Source: Caloramator sp. E03 (GTDB lineage Bacteria; Bacillota; Clostridia; Clostridiales; Caloramatoraceae). From it: a DNA stretch of 64,000 nucleotides. The first letter of the stretch is position 1, and each line of letters begins with the position of its first letter. The notes under the pieces are model-generated. The model did no database searches and was not told where the DNA came from. It saw only the letters and a program-made list of their open reading frames with translations. The position numbers were made by a program, and so were the translations under genes. The stretch covers positions 1,666,501 to 1,730,500 of the forward strand of contig NZ_CP040093.1 of NCBI RefSeq assembly GCF_006016075.1, written 5' to 3'. Of the stretch, positions 45,696 to 53,922 are shown one piece after another.

Positions 45696-46073
45696 ATGAG
45701 TGAAAGACAGTTGCCAGGATTTATTATGTGTGTTTGTACAGGGAAGTGTCCAGGCTTTCAAGCTATGGACATATGGGATTTTATTAACCAAGTTAGGGTA
45801 GAGTTACCTGTTGAGTATGGATTTATCCATCCACAGCTTTGCGAAGAAGATGGGGACAGATTTCTAGCTGACTTTTTAAAGGCACATAGGAAGCTAATTA
45901 TAGGTGCTTGTGCTCCAAATATGCAAAGAAAAATGTTTAAACAAGCATTTATAGATGCAGGACTTGATATAGAAAAGGATGCTGTAATGTTAGATATTAG
46001 AGACATGACAAATGAGAAGGCAATTGAGGTTGTTAAAAAAGCATTGAGTGATTTAGGGTTTGAGGAGGCTTAA
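45696..46073 (+). CDS. HdrA N-terminal-like cysteine protein
   Basis: 125 residues. It resembles only the N-terminal domain of heterodisulfide reductase subunit A: VCTGKCPGF early, LCEEDG at about residue 50, then LIIGACAPNMQRKMFKQAF, which parallels the 'VVAACSP..HE..FR' segment of HdrA. The flavin and ferredoxin domains of a full HdrA (about 650 residues) are missing from this chain; a ferredoxin is encoded next and a flavoenzyme before it. The Cys residues could bind an Fe-S cluster or accept sulfur. ATG 45696 behind AGGGAGG. Confidence 0.75.
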   Translation: MSERQLPGFIMCVCTGKCPGFQAMDIWDFINQVRVELPVEYGFIHPQLCEEDGDRFLADFLKAHRKLIIGACAPNMQRKMFKQAFIDAGLDIEKDAVMLDIRDMTNEKAIEVVKKALSDLGFEEA

Positions 46074-46075
46074 AC

Positions 46076-46369
46076 ATGAGTGAATCAACTTTTATGGGGG
46101 TTCCAAGGGAGAAAATAGATTGGAGCCCAAGAATAGACTATGAAAAGTGCAATTATTGTATGGAGTGTGTAAAGTTTTGTCCACATGATGTGTATGAAGT
46201 AAGGGAAAATGAAGATAAAAAATTAATAGTAAAAAACCCGAACAATTGCGTTGTATTTTGCCGTGCATGTGGAAAAACTTGTGGTGTTGATGCAATAAGC
46301 TTTCCTAATAAAGCGGAGGTAACAAATAAGATAAAGCAATTGAGAATGGAGATGGAGCAAAATGGATAA
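46076..46369 (+). CDS. Two-cluster ferredoxin
   Basis: 97 residues with two 4Fe-4S sites: CNYCMECVKFCP (CxxCxxCxxxCP) and CVVFCRACGKTC followed by GVDAISFP. It should carry electrons between the flavoenzyme, the HdrA-like protein and other partners. Its start overlaps the previous gene's ribosome region (GAGGAGGCTTAAACATG), and its last eight bases overlap the fusion-protein gene, so translation is coupled. Confidence 0.9.
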   Translation: MSESTFMGVPREKIDWSPRIDYEKCNYCMECVKFCPHDVYEVRENEDKKLIVKNPNNCVVFCRACGKTCGVDAISFPNKAEVTNKIKQLRMEMEQNG

Positions 46370-47213
46370 AAAAACAGCTATTCTTCCATGCAATGGCTTA
46401 GACAAATGTGCTGGATGTGTTTCAAGAGAAATAGCAATAAAACTTCAAGAAGAGAAAAATGCAGAAATCATATGTCCTGTACTTTTTAGGGTAGCTGATG
46501 CAAGATACAACAAAGTAGCAAGTGAAAATGAGCTTATTGTAATTGATGGATGCAATACAAGATGTGCCACTAAATTAGCATCAGAGAAAAATTTAAAGGT
46601 TAGCAGAAAGATAAATGTAACAGAGGCTTCAAAACAATATGGAATAGAGATTCAAAGTAAGCTTCAAATAGGTGAGAATGAAAAAAAGTTAATTGATATG
46701 ATTTTAGAAGACATATTGAAAAAAGATGATTCTAATGGAGAAAATTCTTCTATATTATTTCCAAAGGTATTAGATTATGAAATATATAAGAAGGATAAAT
46801 TTATATTTAGGCTTCCTAAAGAAGGGTTTTATTTTAATGAAAATGACGTTTGGGTTTATGTTCAAGGTAATTTAGCTAGAATTGGAGTTACAGATTATGT
46901 TCAACAAAGCTTATCAGACATAATGTTTTTTACACCACCTATTGTAGGAAGCGAAGTTGAACAATTTGATGAGGTAGGAGCTATTGAATCAGGTAAAGCT
47001 GTTTTTGAAGTTATATCACCTGTTAGTGGTAAGGTCATAAGGGTAAATGAAGCATTGCTTTCAAATCCAGAATATATAAATGAAAATCCATTTGAAAAGG
47101 GGTGGATTGCAGAGATTGAACTTAAAGATTTTGAATCAGATAAAATGCTTTTATTAGAGTTTGATGAGTATTTTGAAAAAATGAAAAGAAAGGTGGATGA
47201 GTTTCATGTCTAA
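46362..47213 (+). CDS. DGC-domain / GcvH-like lipoyl carrier fusion
   Basis: 283 residues in two parts. Residues 1-120 are a DGC-type domain, with Cys10, Cys16, Cys19, Cys38, the signature IDGC (Cys64) and Cys68. Residues about 135-283 are a glycine-cleavage-H-like domain: VWVYVQGNLARIGVTDY, then AIESGKAVFEVISPVSG with Lys212 as the lipoylation site, and NPFEKGWIAEIEL. The lysine context matches GcvH (ESVKA). A lipoyl swinging arm tethered to a cysteine-rich, probably metal-binding domain is unusual. No gcvP or gcvT is present, so it is not part of a glycine cleavage complex here. Confidence 0.88.
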   Translation: MDKKTAILPCNGLDKCAGCVSREIAIKLQEEKNAEIICPVLFRVADARYNKVASENELIVIDGCNTRCATKLASEKNLKVSRKINVTEASKQYGIEIQSKLQIGENEKKLIDMILEDILKKDDSNGENSSILFPKVLDYEIYKKDKFIFRLPKEGFYFNENDVWVYVQGNLARIGVTDYVQQSLSDIMFFTPPIVGSEVEQFDEVGAIESGKAVFEVISPVSGKVIRVNEALLSNPEYINENPFEKGWIAEIELKDFESDKMLLLEFDEYFEKMKRKVDEFHV

Positions 47214-47601
47214 AGTGGTTGTAATCCCATGTAGTGGTATGGGTAAAGTTTATGGTCTTTTAGCAAGAGAAGCAGCAAATAAAGTTGTTAATGAGTTAAA
47301 GAAGGATGAAGCAGAAACAAAATGTCTAGCATATATTGTAACTGGTGATGATGAGATAAGAGATTATATGAATGGGAAAAAATGTATAACAATCGATGGG
47401 TGCCCTAAGATGTGTGCTGCTAAAAATGCTAGAGAAGCTGGGGCAGAGGTTGTTGAAGAATTAAAATCAACTGATTTTGCAAAACAAATGAGAGCAATGA
47501 AGCCAGGAACAGCTACTTATTTAAATGAAGAAGGATGGCAAGTAGTTGATGCTATAGCAGAAAAAATAACAACTATTATCGATGAAATGGAGGGAAAATA
47601 A
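47206..47601 (+). CDS. DGC-domain protein 2
   Basis: 131 residues from ATG 47206, which has AGGTGG nine bases upstream; ATG 47197 is too close to it. Cysteines: IPCSGMG near residue 9, TKCLAY, and GKKCITIDGCPKMCAAK, the DGC signature. It overlaps the fusion gene by eight bases. It lacks the extra Cys16/Cys19-type pair of the first DGC domain. Proteins of this family are annotated as putative zinc-binding proteins; the function is not established. Two paralogues plus the fusion domain in one operon suggest they form a complex or act on successive intermediates. Confidence 0.85.
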   Translation: MSKVVVIPCSGMGKVYGLLAREAANKVVNELKKDEAETKCLAYIVTGDDEIRDYMNGKKCITIDGCPKMCAAKNAREAGAEVVEELKSTDFAKQMRAMKPGTATYLNEEGWQVVDAIAEKITTIIDEMEGK

Positions 47602-48084
47602 ATGAGTGATATAAAAATAGGGGTTGTATCTTGCAGTGGAGAAGAATGTTTTGGAGGAACAATATCAAGGCTTGCTACAAGAAAGGTATTAGAGGATTTA
47701 AGGCTAGGTGAGGCTGTTACAATTTGTCTTCCTCTTTTTATAGCAGGTGGTGAGGAAGAGAGAAATTTTGCTAAAGTATACCCTACAGTTGCTGTTGATG
47801 GATGCTCAAAGCTTTGTGCAATGAGAGCAACAGAGAAATATAGTGGAAAGGTTAATGCTGTTGTTAAAGTTGATGAAATTATAGGAAAAGAAAAAGCATT
47901 AGAAAAGGTAGTTTCATTAAGGGAATTACCAAGCGATTATATGGAATTAGTAGATAAAGTGGCGCAAGAAATATGTAAAGAGATGGATAAAATATCAAGT
48001 GATATACTAAAAAAACAAGCTGAAGAGGAACTTAAAAATAGCGGTGAATGTTCAGGTGGATGTTGCTGTTGTGGTTGTAAATAA
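47602..48084 (+). CDS. DGC-domain protein 3 with a cysteine-rich tail
   Basis: 160 residues. VVSCSGEECFGG (Cys pair), TICLPLF, and VAVDGCSKLCAMR give the DGC pattern. The C-terminus, unlike the other two, ends in GECSGGCCCCGCK, six cysteines within 13 residues. That tail may hold a metal or Fe-S cluster or carry sulfane sulfur. The ATG directly abuts the stop of DGC protein 2 (AAATAAATG), so they are translationally coupled. Confidence 0.85.
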   Translation: MSDIKIGVVSCSGEECFGGTISRLATRKVLEDLRLGEAVTICLPLFIAGGEEERNFAKVYPTVAVDGCSKLCAMRATEKYSGKVNAVVKVDEIIGKEKALEKVVSLRELPSDYMELVDKVAQEICKEMDKISSDILKKQAEEELKNSGECSGGCCCCGCK

Positions 48085-48099
48085 TGGAGGTATAAACTA

Positions 48100-49080
48100 G
48101 TGTATTATTTATACAATAGAAGTTTAGATCCATATTTTAATTTGGCATTAGAAGAATATTTTTTAACAAATTTTAAAGATGAATTTTTCATAGTCTGGAG
48201 AAATGACAATTGTATAGTAGTTGGTAAAAATCAAAATACTTATTCAGAAATAAATTCAAATTATGTTTCTGAAAATGGAATAAAGGTTGTAAGGAGACTA
48301 ACGGGTGGCGGTGCGGTTTACCATGATAAAGGGAACATCAATTTTACTTTTATAAAAAATTCAGATTTACATCATTTTAGCTTTAATGATTTTTTAGAGC
48401 CCATAGTTAGTTTCTTAAAAATATTTGATATAGATGCTAAAATATCAGGAAGAAATGATATAGTAATTGATGATAAAAAAATATCTGGGAATGCACAGAC
48501 TATTTTAAAGGGAAGAGTATTACATCATGGAACTTTACTGTATTCCTCTGATATTAAAAATATATCTGGTGCACTAAATGTTGCAAAGGAAAAATATGAA
48601 ACAAAGGCAGTAAAATCTGTAGAAAAAAGGGTAACTAATATATGTGATAATTTAAAAGAAAGATTAACTGTAGAAGAATTTATAGAACAATTTAGCAGAT
48701 ATATATCAAGTAATATGGATATAAAAGAATATAATTTAACAGAAAAAGATATTTTAGAAATAAAAAAGTTAGCAGATAATAAGTATTCCAAATTTGAATG
48801 GAATTTTGGTATGTCTCCAAAGTTTAATTATAGGAATACAAAAAAATTTCCCCAGGGATTGATTGAGGTATATTTACAGGTAGAGAATTCAATAATAAAT
48901 AGTGTTAAAATATATGGGGATTTTTTTAGTATGGGAGATATAAAAGAAATAGAAGATATGTTGAAGGGATGTATATACAAAAAGTCAGAAATAAAAGATA
49001 GGCTTAGTTCTTTGGACTTTAACAAATACTTTATAGGAATTAGTTTGGATGATTTTATAACTATTTTTGATATTAATTAG
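48100..49080 (+). CDS. lplA: Lipoate-protein ligase A
   Basis: 326 residues from GTG 48100, behind GGAGG. It activates lipoate with ATP and attaches it to lysines. Typical LplA segments are present: RSLDPYFNLALEEYFL, VVGKNQNTYSEIN, RRLTGGGAVYHDKGNINFTF and DIVIDDKKISGNAQ, with the C-terminal accessory domain to residue 326. Placed last in the operon it should lipoylate the GcvH-like domain encoded at 46362-47213. As in sHdr-LbpA clusters, a dedicated ligase accompanies a dedicated carrier. Confidence 0.95.
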   Translation: MYYLYNRSLDPYFNLALEEYFLTNFKDEFFIVWRNDNCIVVGKNQNTYSEINSNYVSENGIKVVRRLTGGGAVYHDKGNINFTFIKNSDLHHFSFNDFLEPIVSFLKIFDIDAKISGRNDIVIDDKKISGNAQTILKGRVLHHGTLLYSSDIKNISGALNVAKEKYETKAVKSVEKRVTNICDNLKERLTVEEFIEQFSRYISSNMDIKEYNLTEKDILEIKKLADNKYSKFEWNFGMSPKFNYRNTKKFPQGLIEVYLQVENSIINSVKIYGDFFSMGDIKEIEDMLKGCIYKKSEIKDRLSSLDFNKYFIGISLDDFITIFDIN

Positions 49081-49124
49081 GGGATTACTCCCAAATGTAA
49101 TTAAGTTAATATTTATCTAGCCAA

Positions 49125-49172
49125 ACAATAAAGCCAATTGAAAGAATGTATCCTTTCGATTCACTTTATTGT
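49125..49172 (+). terminator. Hairpin after the lipoyl operon
   Basis: ACAATAAAG (49125-49133) pairs with CTTTATTGT (49164-49172), with a GAAAG/CTTTC inner stem. It lies 45 bases after lplA. The run after it is GTATTATGTT and has few T residues, so it may be a transcript-end structure rather than a full terminator. Confidence 0.5.
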
Positions 49173-49223
49173 ATTATGTTAAAATAATTATTTAGCTCCT
49201 ACTCGATTTAAACTATTAAAATA

Positions 49224-49245
49224 GAGCCTTTTTAGGCTCTTTTAA
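49224..49245. terminator. Terminator for the minus-strand SpoIID-like gene
   Basis: GAGCC (49224-49228) and GGCTC (49235-49239) with a TTTTTA loop. The minus-strand exit is TATTTTAA and the plus-strand exit TTTTAAAA. It is near the stop of the gene ending at 49242. Confidence 0.7.
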
Positions 49246-51020
49246 AATGCATATTTTATTATATCTTCATAGTTTGATATTTCAACGTTTTTATAGAAAA
49301 TCTTTAATATTTCATCATATTTATTACCACTGCGAACAAGACCTATTACTCCATATTGGCTCATTCCGGCACCATCACCAAATCCACCACCGTATAATGT
49401 TATGCTCTTAAGTTTTTTGTTTATATATTGTTTATCAATGATAAAGAAGCCAGAGGGAATCCTTGAAGGATTTTTAATTTTATCGCCATATAAAGGAGTG
49501 ATTTCAAAACCATCCTTTTTAGGAGTTATAACGTTTCTAATATTAGATTCCTTTATTATCTTATATTCTCCTGTGTCGGCTACTATAATAGCTTCCATTA
49601 TTATTCCTGATTTTCCACGTTTACTTATATAAATGTCTTTGATATTGCCAATCCCCTCTTTAGGTATATTTGCCTTCTTGTATATGTTAAAAAACCATTT
49701 CTTTTGAAAAAATTCCGGATTTTTTGATGCCCAAGAATAAATATTTTCATTTATAGCTTTTTCAAGAGTAGCGATATCTATATCAATCTTCCATCTAAAA
49801 TAAGGGGAGTTAGAATCATAAGCTTTTACTGTCCAATCTTTAAAAAATTCTGAAGCAATTTCTTCGTTTGATAAATCTTTTATTCCACTATCAGTATAAT
49901 CGTTAAAATCAAGATAAGGTTCTGGATTGTTTTTTAAGTCTTTACTAGAAGTAAACCATATTTCATTAAATGGTGCCCCAACACCACAAGAAGTAGAGCA
50001 GTATTTTGCATCAATTATTTTCTTGTTGTAAGTAAGAATTTTACCACGTGTTTCTTCAATAGCTCTATTGCAAAGAATGTTAGAAGGTTGACTGTTATAT
50101 GATTGACTTAAAACTGTATCATCAAGATTAAACCCATACTTTGCAAAACGCCCAGATAAGGTATCAGAAAGGGCATAAGTTCTTGCAGCTATTGCCTGTA
50201 CTTTATAACCTTCAATACCTGCATTGCTTGGCATTTCGGATGGAACTACAAACCTAAGATAATCTTCAATACTTACTTCATTTATAATTCTTAAATTGTT
50301 GCTATATATATATATTTCAAAATTTCCATAATATGTTGGTATATAATTATTTGATCTTTTTAAAGTTGGTACTGATATTGGGTCATTTGAAGATGAGGAA
50401 ATATATACCCTCTTATTAAATAAACCAATATCAGAAACTTTTTCTAAAGCAGTTTTATTTGTTTTATATATAGATAATAAAATAGAATTATTTTTAACAT
50501 CAGCCTTTATACTTTCATCTTTTTTTGTTTTATATTCTCCTTTTTCTGTTTTTATTATAAGTCCCTTTTTTGAAGAAAAGATTACACTTGAGTGATTAAG
50601 TGAAGAAAAATCAGCATTGGATATACCTATTCTTAATTTGTTTATTTCTGGTATACCTACTAATACAGCTCCTACATGGCCTTTTTCATCTGTGATAAAT
50701 TTGTAGGAAGAACAGCCTACAATAACGCTGTTTGAAAAAAGTTTTTTAATATTATTATCAGAAATTTGATAATATAATACTTGTGGATTTAAGTTAAGGC
50801 TAGCATTATCAAGTTCAATTGTATTCTTGTTTTTCATAAGTACTTTACCAGTATAAATTTTTGAAGGAGATATAGATATTACTTTTATTCCTTTAATGTG
50901 AATATTATATGCTAAAGAATCTGAAGTATACATGCTTTTGGGAATATTAATCCATTTTGTTGTATTATTATAATATATTTTTAAGGATATTCTATTTTTA
51001 GATTCCTTTTTATCAAGCAA
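49242..51020 (-). CDS. SpoIID/LytB-domain protein
   Basis: 592 residues from TTG 51020 as the continuous frame, but this start has no ribosome site and removes a membrane segment encoded just upstream (see 51021-51148). A SpoIID-like domain fills about 230-590: EDYLRFVVPSEMPSNAGIEGYKVQAIAARTYAL (key residues VPSEMP, AIAARTYA), CSTSCGVGAPFNEIWF and GGGFGDGAGMSQYGVIGLVRSG. SpoIID-type enzymes cut glycan strands during engulfment and germination. The N-terminal half is a beta-rich unknown region (SPOR-like content not recognised). Confidence 0.85.
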   Translation of the reverse strand: MLDKKESKNRISLKIYYNNTTKWINIPKSMYTSDSLAYNIHIKGIKVISISPSKIYTGKVLMKNKNTIELDNASLNLNPQVLYYQISDNNIKKLFSNSVIVGCSSYKFITDEKGHVGAVLVGIPEINKLRIGISNADFSSLNHSSVIFSSKKGLIIKTEKGEYKTKKDESIKADVKNNSILLSIYKTNKTALEKVSDIGLFNKRVYISSSSNDPISVPTLKRSNNYIPTYYGNFEIYIYSNNLRIINEVSIEDYLRFVVPSEMPSNAGIEGYKVQAIAARTYALSDTLSGRFAKYGFNLDDTVLSQSYNSQPSNILCNRAIEETRGKILTYNKKIIDAKYCSTSCGVGAPFNEIWFTSSKDLKNNPEPYLDFNDYTDSGIKDLSNEEIASEFFKDWTVKAYDSNSPYFRWKIDIDIATLEKAINENIYSWASKNPEFFQKKWFFNIYKKANIPKEGIGNIKDIYISKRGKSGIIMEAIIVADTGEYKIIKESNIRNVITPKKDGFEITPLYGDKIKNPSRIPSGFFIIDKQYINKKLKSITLYGGGFGDGAGMSQYGVIGLVRSGNKYDEILKIFYKNVEISNYEDIIKYAF

Positions 51021-51148
51021 TATTCCGCAGGATATATTTAAAGGCCTTACAAATAATAAATAATAAAGTCCTATGCTTATTATAAAAAAATAGATAATAT
51101 TAGAATAAATCTTGTATAGTTTTTTCTTTTCTTTCTATTTCTTCTCAA
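51021..51148 (-). other. Displaced N-terminal coding segment of the SpoIID/LytB protein
   Basis: A TTG at 51148 has an ideal AAGAGGTGAT upstream. It opens a frame RRNRKKRKNYTRFILILSIF that hits TAA just after a run of seven T on the coding strand (A7 at 51084-51090). One extra T would join it to the frame downstream, giving a basic tail, a membrane helix (FILILSIFFIISIGLYYLLF) and then ISCGILLDKKES, the present start of the SpoIID protein. Either a base was lost in sequencing or in the genome, or slippage at the T7 run makes the full protein. Confidence 0.7.
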
Positions 51149-51252
51149 GATATCACCTCTTATCCTGCTAATTATTATATAAAATATTTTAGATAATTTT
51201 AAAGGGATATTATTATATTTTGAAAAATATTTTAAAATTCATATTGATAATT

Positions 51253-52290
51253 TTATTTTATATCAAAGTATTTCAAAATGCATCCAAAAACAAATATAAA
51301 ACTTATTGCACCAAAGGGTGGATATAGATATCTAATAAGATTAGTAAAGCCAACCAAAGTAAATGGAATTGATGATATAATTATAAATAAAACTGAAATT
51401 TTATATGGAATTTTGAAAGAATAGGTTATTCGCTTACATAGACTGTAGACGTTGCTTATTTCTGTTGAAAACATTTCAAGCCAAATTACTATAGTAAGCA
51501 GGGAAGGTAAAATTATACCAAATTTTTTTGCAATATAAAGGTTTGGTATTTCAAAGTTAAAACTTTCTGGATAATATAAAAGTATCGAACAATTAATAAT
51601 TAATGAAATGATTGTTAGTATTATGCTTCCTAAGATACAACCTATTATAAATGATCTTTTCCTTTTAATCTCAATAGTCATTGGGCATAAAACTCCAATA
51701 GCACTCATTATATTAAATGAGGAATAGAGTATTGTAGAAAGTATCCAAGAATTTCTAATAGGTAAAGTGTTCCTTAGAAAAGAATGTATTTGAAAGATTG
51801 GAGTAGAGGATTTTAAAACATGATATCCCATTAATAGTATTGACAGAGTTGAAAGAGGAACTATTAATGTGTTTGTAGCAATCAGACCCTGTGTTGAAAA
51901 AAAACTTACTGTAAGGACAAAGATAGCCATTATAAGTGTTCCTGTTATTTTGTTTATACCTATATATTCATTTAGCATTGCACCTCCGCCGGAGAGCATT
52001 ATTATGTTACTTCCAAATATAAAAAAACTTAGAAACATATCAACAATTATTCCTAATTTTTTTCCAAGAACATTATAAATTATTTCTTTATAGGATTTTA
52101 AATTTAGTTTAAAACATAAATTTATTATTATTAAACAAATTAAGATATAAAGTATGCAGCATAAAATCAATCCATAAAATCCTTTAAAGCCATAAAGACT
52201 AAAAAATTGAAGTATTTCCTGACCAGAAGCAAGGCCTGCACCTATTATGGTACCAGTAAAAACAAAAGCTATTTTAATATTTTCTTTCAT
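51253..52290 (-). CDS. YkvI-like membrane transporter (LeuT fold)
   Basis: 345 residues, ten membrane helices, family COG3949 (YkvI). It starts KIAFVFTGTIIGAGLASGQEILQFFS, the helix with the substrate- and ion-binding GAGLASG motif, and follows the expected length. It probably moves an amino acid or similar compound with sodium or protons; substrates of the family are not established. The ATG is 52290, with TAGGAGT upstream. It lies 105 bases beyond the SpoIID-like gene's 5' end and may be transcribed with it. Confidence 0.85.
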   Translation of the reverse strand: MKENIKIAFVFTGTIIGAGLASGQEILQFFSLYGFKGFYGLILCCILYILICLIIINLCFKLNLKSYKEIIYNVLGKKLGIIVDMFLSFFIFGSNIIMLSGGGAMLNEYIGINKITGTLIMAIFVLTVSFFSTQGLIATNTLIVPLSTLSILLMGYHVLKSSTPIFQIHSFLRNTLPIRNSWILSTILYSSFNIMSAIGVLCPMTIEIKRKRSFIIGCILGSIILTIISLIINCSILLYYPESFNFEIPNLYIAKKFGIILPSLLTIVIWLEMFSTEISNVYSLCKRITYSFKIPYKISVLFIIISSIPFTLVGFTNLIRYLYPPFGAISFIFVFGCILKYFDIK

Positions 52291-52431
52291 TTATTACTCC
52301 TAAAATTACTACATAAAATATTATTCTTATAAATAAATAAAAATTCCAAAATATCATAATACTTATATAATCATAAAAATAGCCCTTTTAAGGAATAATA
52401 AAATTAACAAAAACCGAGAAAGGTGAGTATT

Positions 52432-53670
52432 ATGAAGAAATGGTTTTGCATAGTATTAATATTTATTTTGATATTCATGACTGGTTGTCCGGATAATGAA
52501 AAGGAAAAATCTAATGATTCAAATAAGGTAGAAGTAGAAAAAAGCGAAAATATAGACAAAAAGGCAGCCAATGTTTTTGTTAATAATTACTTAACTTATG
52601 TATTAAAAGGTGATTTGAATGGAATGAAATCTTTTTATGCAGATGATTTAAAAGGACAGATTAAAGATGTCCCAGTTATTGCAAACTCCAGACCAGTAAG
52701 CTATAAAATGGAATCAGGCGACAGTGAAGAGGGAAGTTCTAATGAAGGTAAAACTGTAAATTTTAAAGTACATATATATAATAGTGGTCAGGATATGCCT
52801 TATTTTTCTGATGATTTATATAATTATACAGTTGGTTTGCAAGAAGGGAAAATGGTAATAACAAAGATAGAAAAGGAAAAAAGCACGGAAATTTACGAAA
52901 AGGATAAAGCTCTATATAAAAGAGAAGGGGACAAGATAAAAGGTGAAAAAGTATTATCCCTTGCGGATATGCAAGAATATATAAGTTTAAGTAATACATT
53001 ATATCCAGGTCAAAAGATTCCATTGCCAAAGGATAGCTTTGGTCCATGTGGAATATCCCCCGATGGTAAAAGCATATTAATTACTACTAAAGGAATTCCT
53101 AAAGCGCAAAACATTTCGGGATTGGCTGTTGAAAAAGGAGCTACTTGCTATTTTGTTGGATTAATTACTATGAAAGAAAATGAAGAAGAGCAAGAGAGCA
53201 TAAAGAAAGATACTAGTACAAAAGATAGTAAACAAGTTGTAAAACTTGAAGAAGATAAGACAGAATCAAAAGGGGCTTCTAAATCTGAAGAAGGAAGTAA
53301 ACAGCAGCCTCAAGAAGAGGAAAAAACAACCAAAGAACAACTAACAGTTAAAACTTTAGACTTTTATGTTGGATGGAAAATAAAAACAGCTGCTTTTTCT
53401 CCAGATGGTAAAACTATTATGATTGAGTATATACAACCTTCTGGACTTAATAGAATAAAGCTATATAAAACTAAGGAAGGAGAGCCTATAGAGCTTATAA
53501 TTGATAAACAGTTTTTACCGGATAGATTTGGGATAGCATCTCCGTACTTTATATCTCCTCAAGAACTTGTTTTTACAATAGTGCCTGCCAAGGATGCTAC
53601 GTCGGAAGAAGAAAAATTCAAAGGTCAATGGGAATTTGATTTGAAAGAACAAAAGTTAAAACAATATTGA
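52432..53670 (+). CDS. Lipoprotein with beta-propeller-like repeats, function unknown
   Basis: 412 residues from ATG 52432, with GAAAGGTGAG upstream; a GTG at 52423 lies inside this ribosome site. The signal peptide ends in a lipobox, FMTGC. Then come an N-terminal NTF2-like region (AANVFVNNYLTYVLKGDLNGMKSF), a propeller-like unit with SPDGKSILITTKG, a Lys/Glu/Ser-rich linker (about 240-310) and a second unit, FSPDGKTIMIEYI. It sits alone and is probably an exported lipoprotein. No specific family recognised. Confidence 0.75.
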   Translation: MKKWFCIVLIFILIFMTGCPDNEKEKSNDSNKVEVEKSENIDKKAANVFVNNYLTYVLKGDLNGMKSFYADDLKGQIKDVPVIANSRPVSYKMESGDSEEGSSNEGKTVNFKVHIYNSGQDMPYFSDDLYNYTVGLQEGKMVITKIEKEKSTEIYEKDKALYKREGDKIKGEKVLSLADMQEYISLSNTLYPGQKIPLPKDSFGPCGISPDGKSILITTKGIPKAQNISGLAVEKGATCYFVGLITMKENEEEQESIKKDTSTKDSKQVVKLEEDKTESKGASKSEEGSKQQPQEEEKTTKEQLTVKTLDFYVGWKIKTAAFSPDGKTIMIEYIQPSGLNRIKLYKTKEGEPIELIIDKQFLPDRFGIASPYFISPQELVFTIVPAKDATSEEEKFKGQWEFDLKEQKLKQY

Positions 53671-53769
53671 ACATATATTTTCCTAAACATTATTTTACAT
53701 TATTGAAAGATAAGGATGTATATTCTATAATTTAGAAAGAATAAGTAGTTTAGGGTAGGGGGGTATTTA

Positions 53770-53922
53770 ATGAAGTATAATGATAAAGTTATAAGTTTGA
53801 GGCGTAAAAGGTTTGAAAAAAAGCTTCATAAATTATTATTTTTTGTTAGAAATTTAAAATTCTTAGTAAAGAAAGATAAGAAAAGGAATTGGAGCGATAA
53901 TTTAAAAAAATTAGCCCATTAG
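53770..53922 (+). CDS. Small basic protein of unknown function
   Basis: A 50-codon ORF from ATG 53770 with a strong ribosome site (GGGTAGGGGGG) seven bases upstream. It reads MKYNDKVISLRRKRFEKKLH and continues with KLLFFVRNLKFL, then KKDKKRNWSDNLKKLAH. It is strongly basic, with a middle amphipathic or partly hydrophobic helix. No homologue is recognised. It lies in the 345-base gap between the lipoprotein and the MsmX-type ATPase gene; the rest of the gap shows no gene. Confidence 0.45.
   Translation: MKYNDKVISLRRKRFEKKLHKLLFFVRNLKFLVKKDKKRNWSDNLKKLAH

Noticed and set aside
45696-46073. Complete HdrA
   Set aside because: The chain is only 125 residues and lacks flavin and ferredoxin domains; it matches only the N-terminal part.
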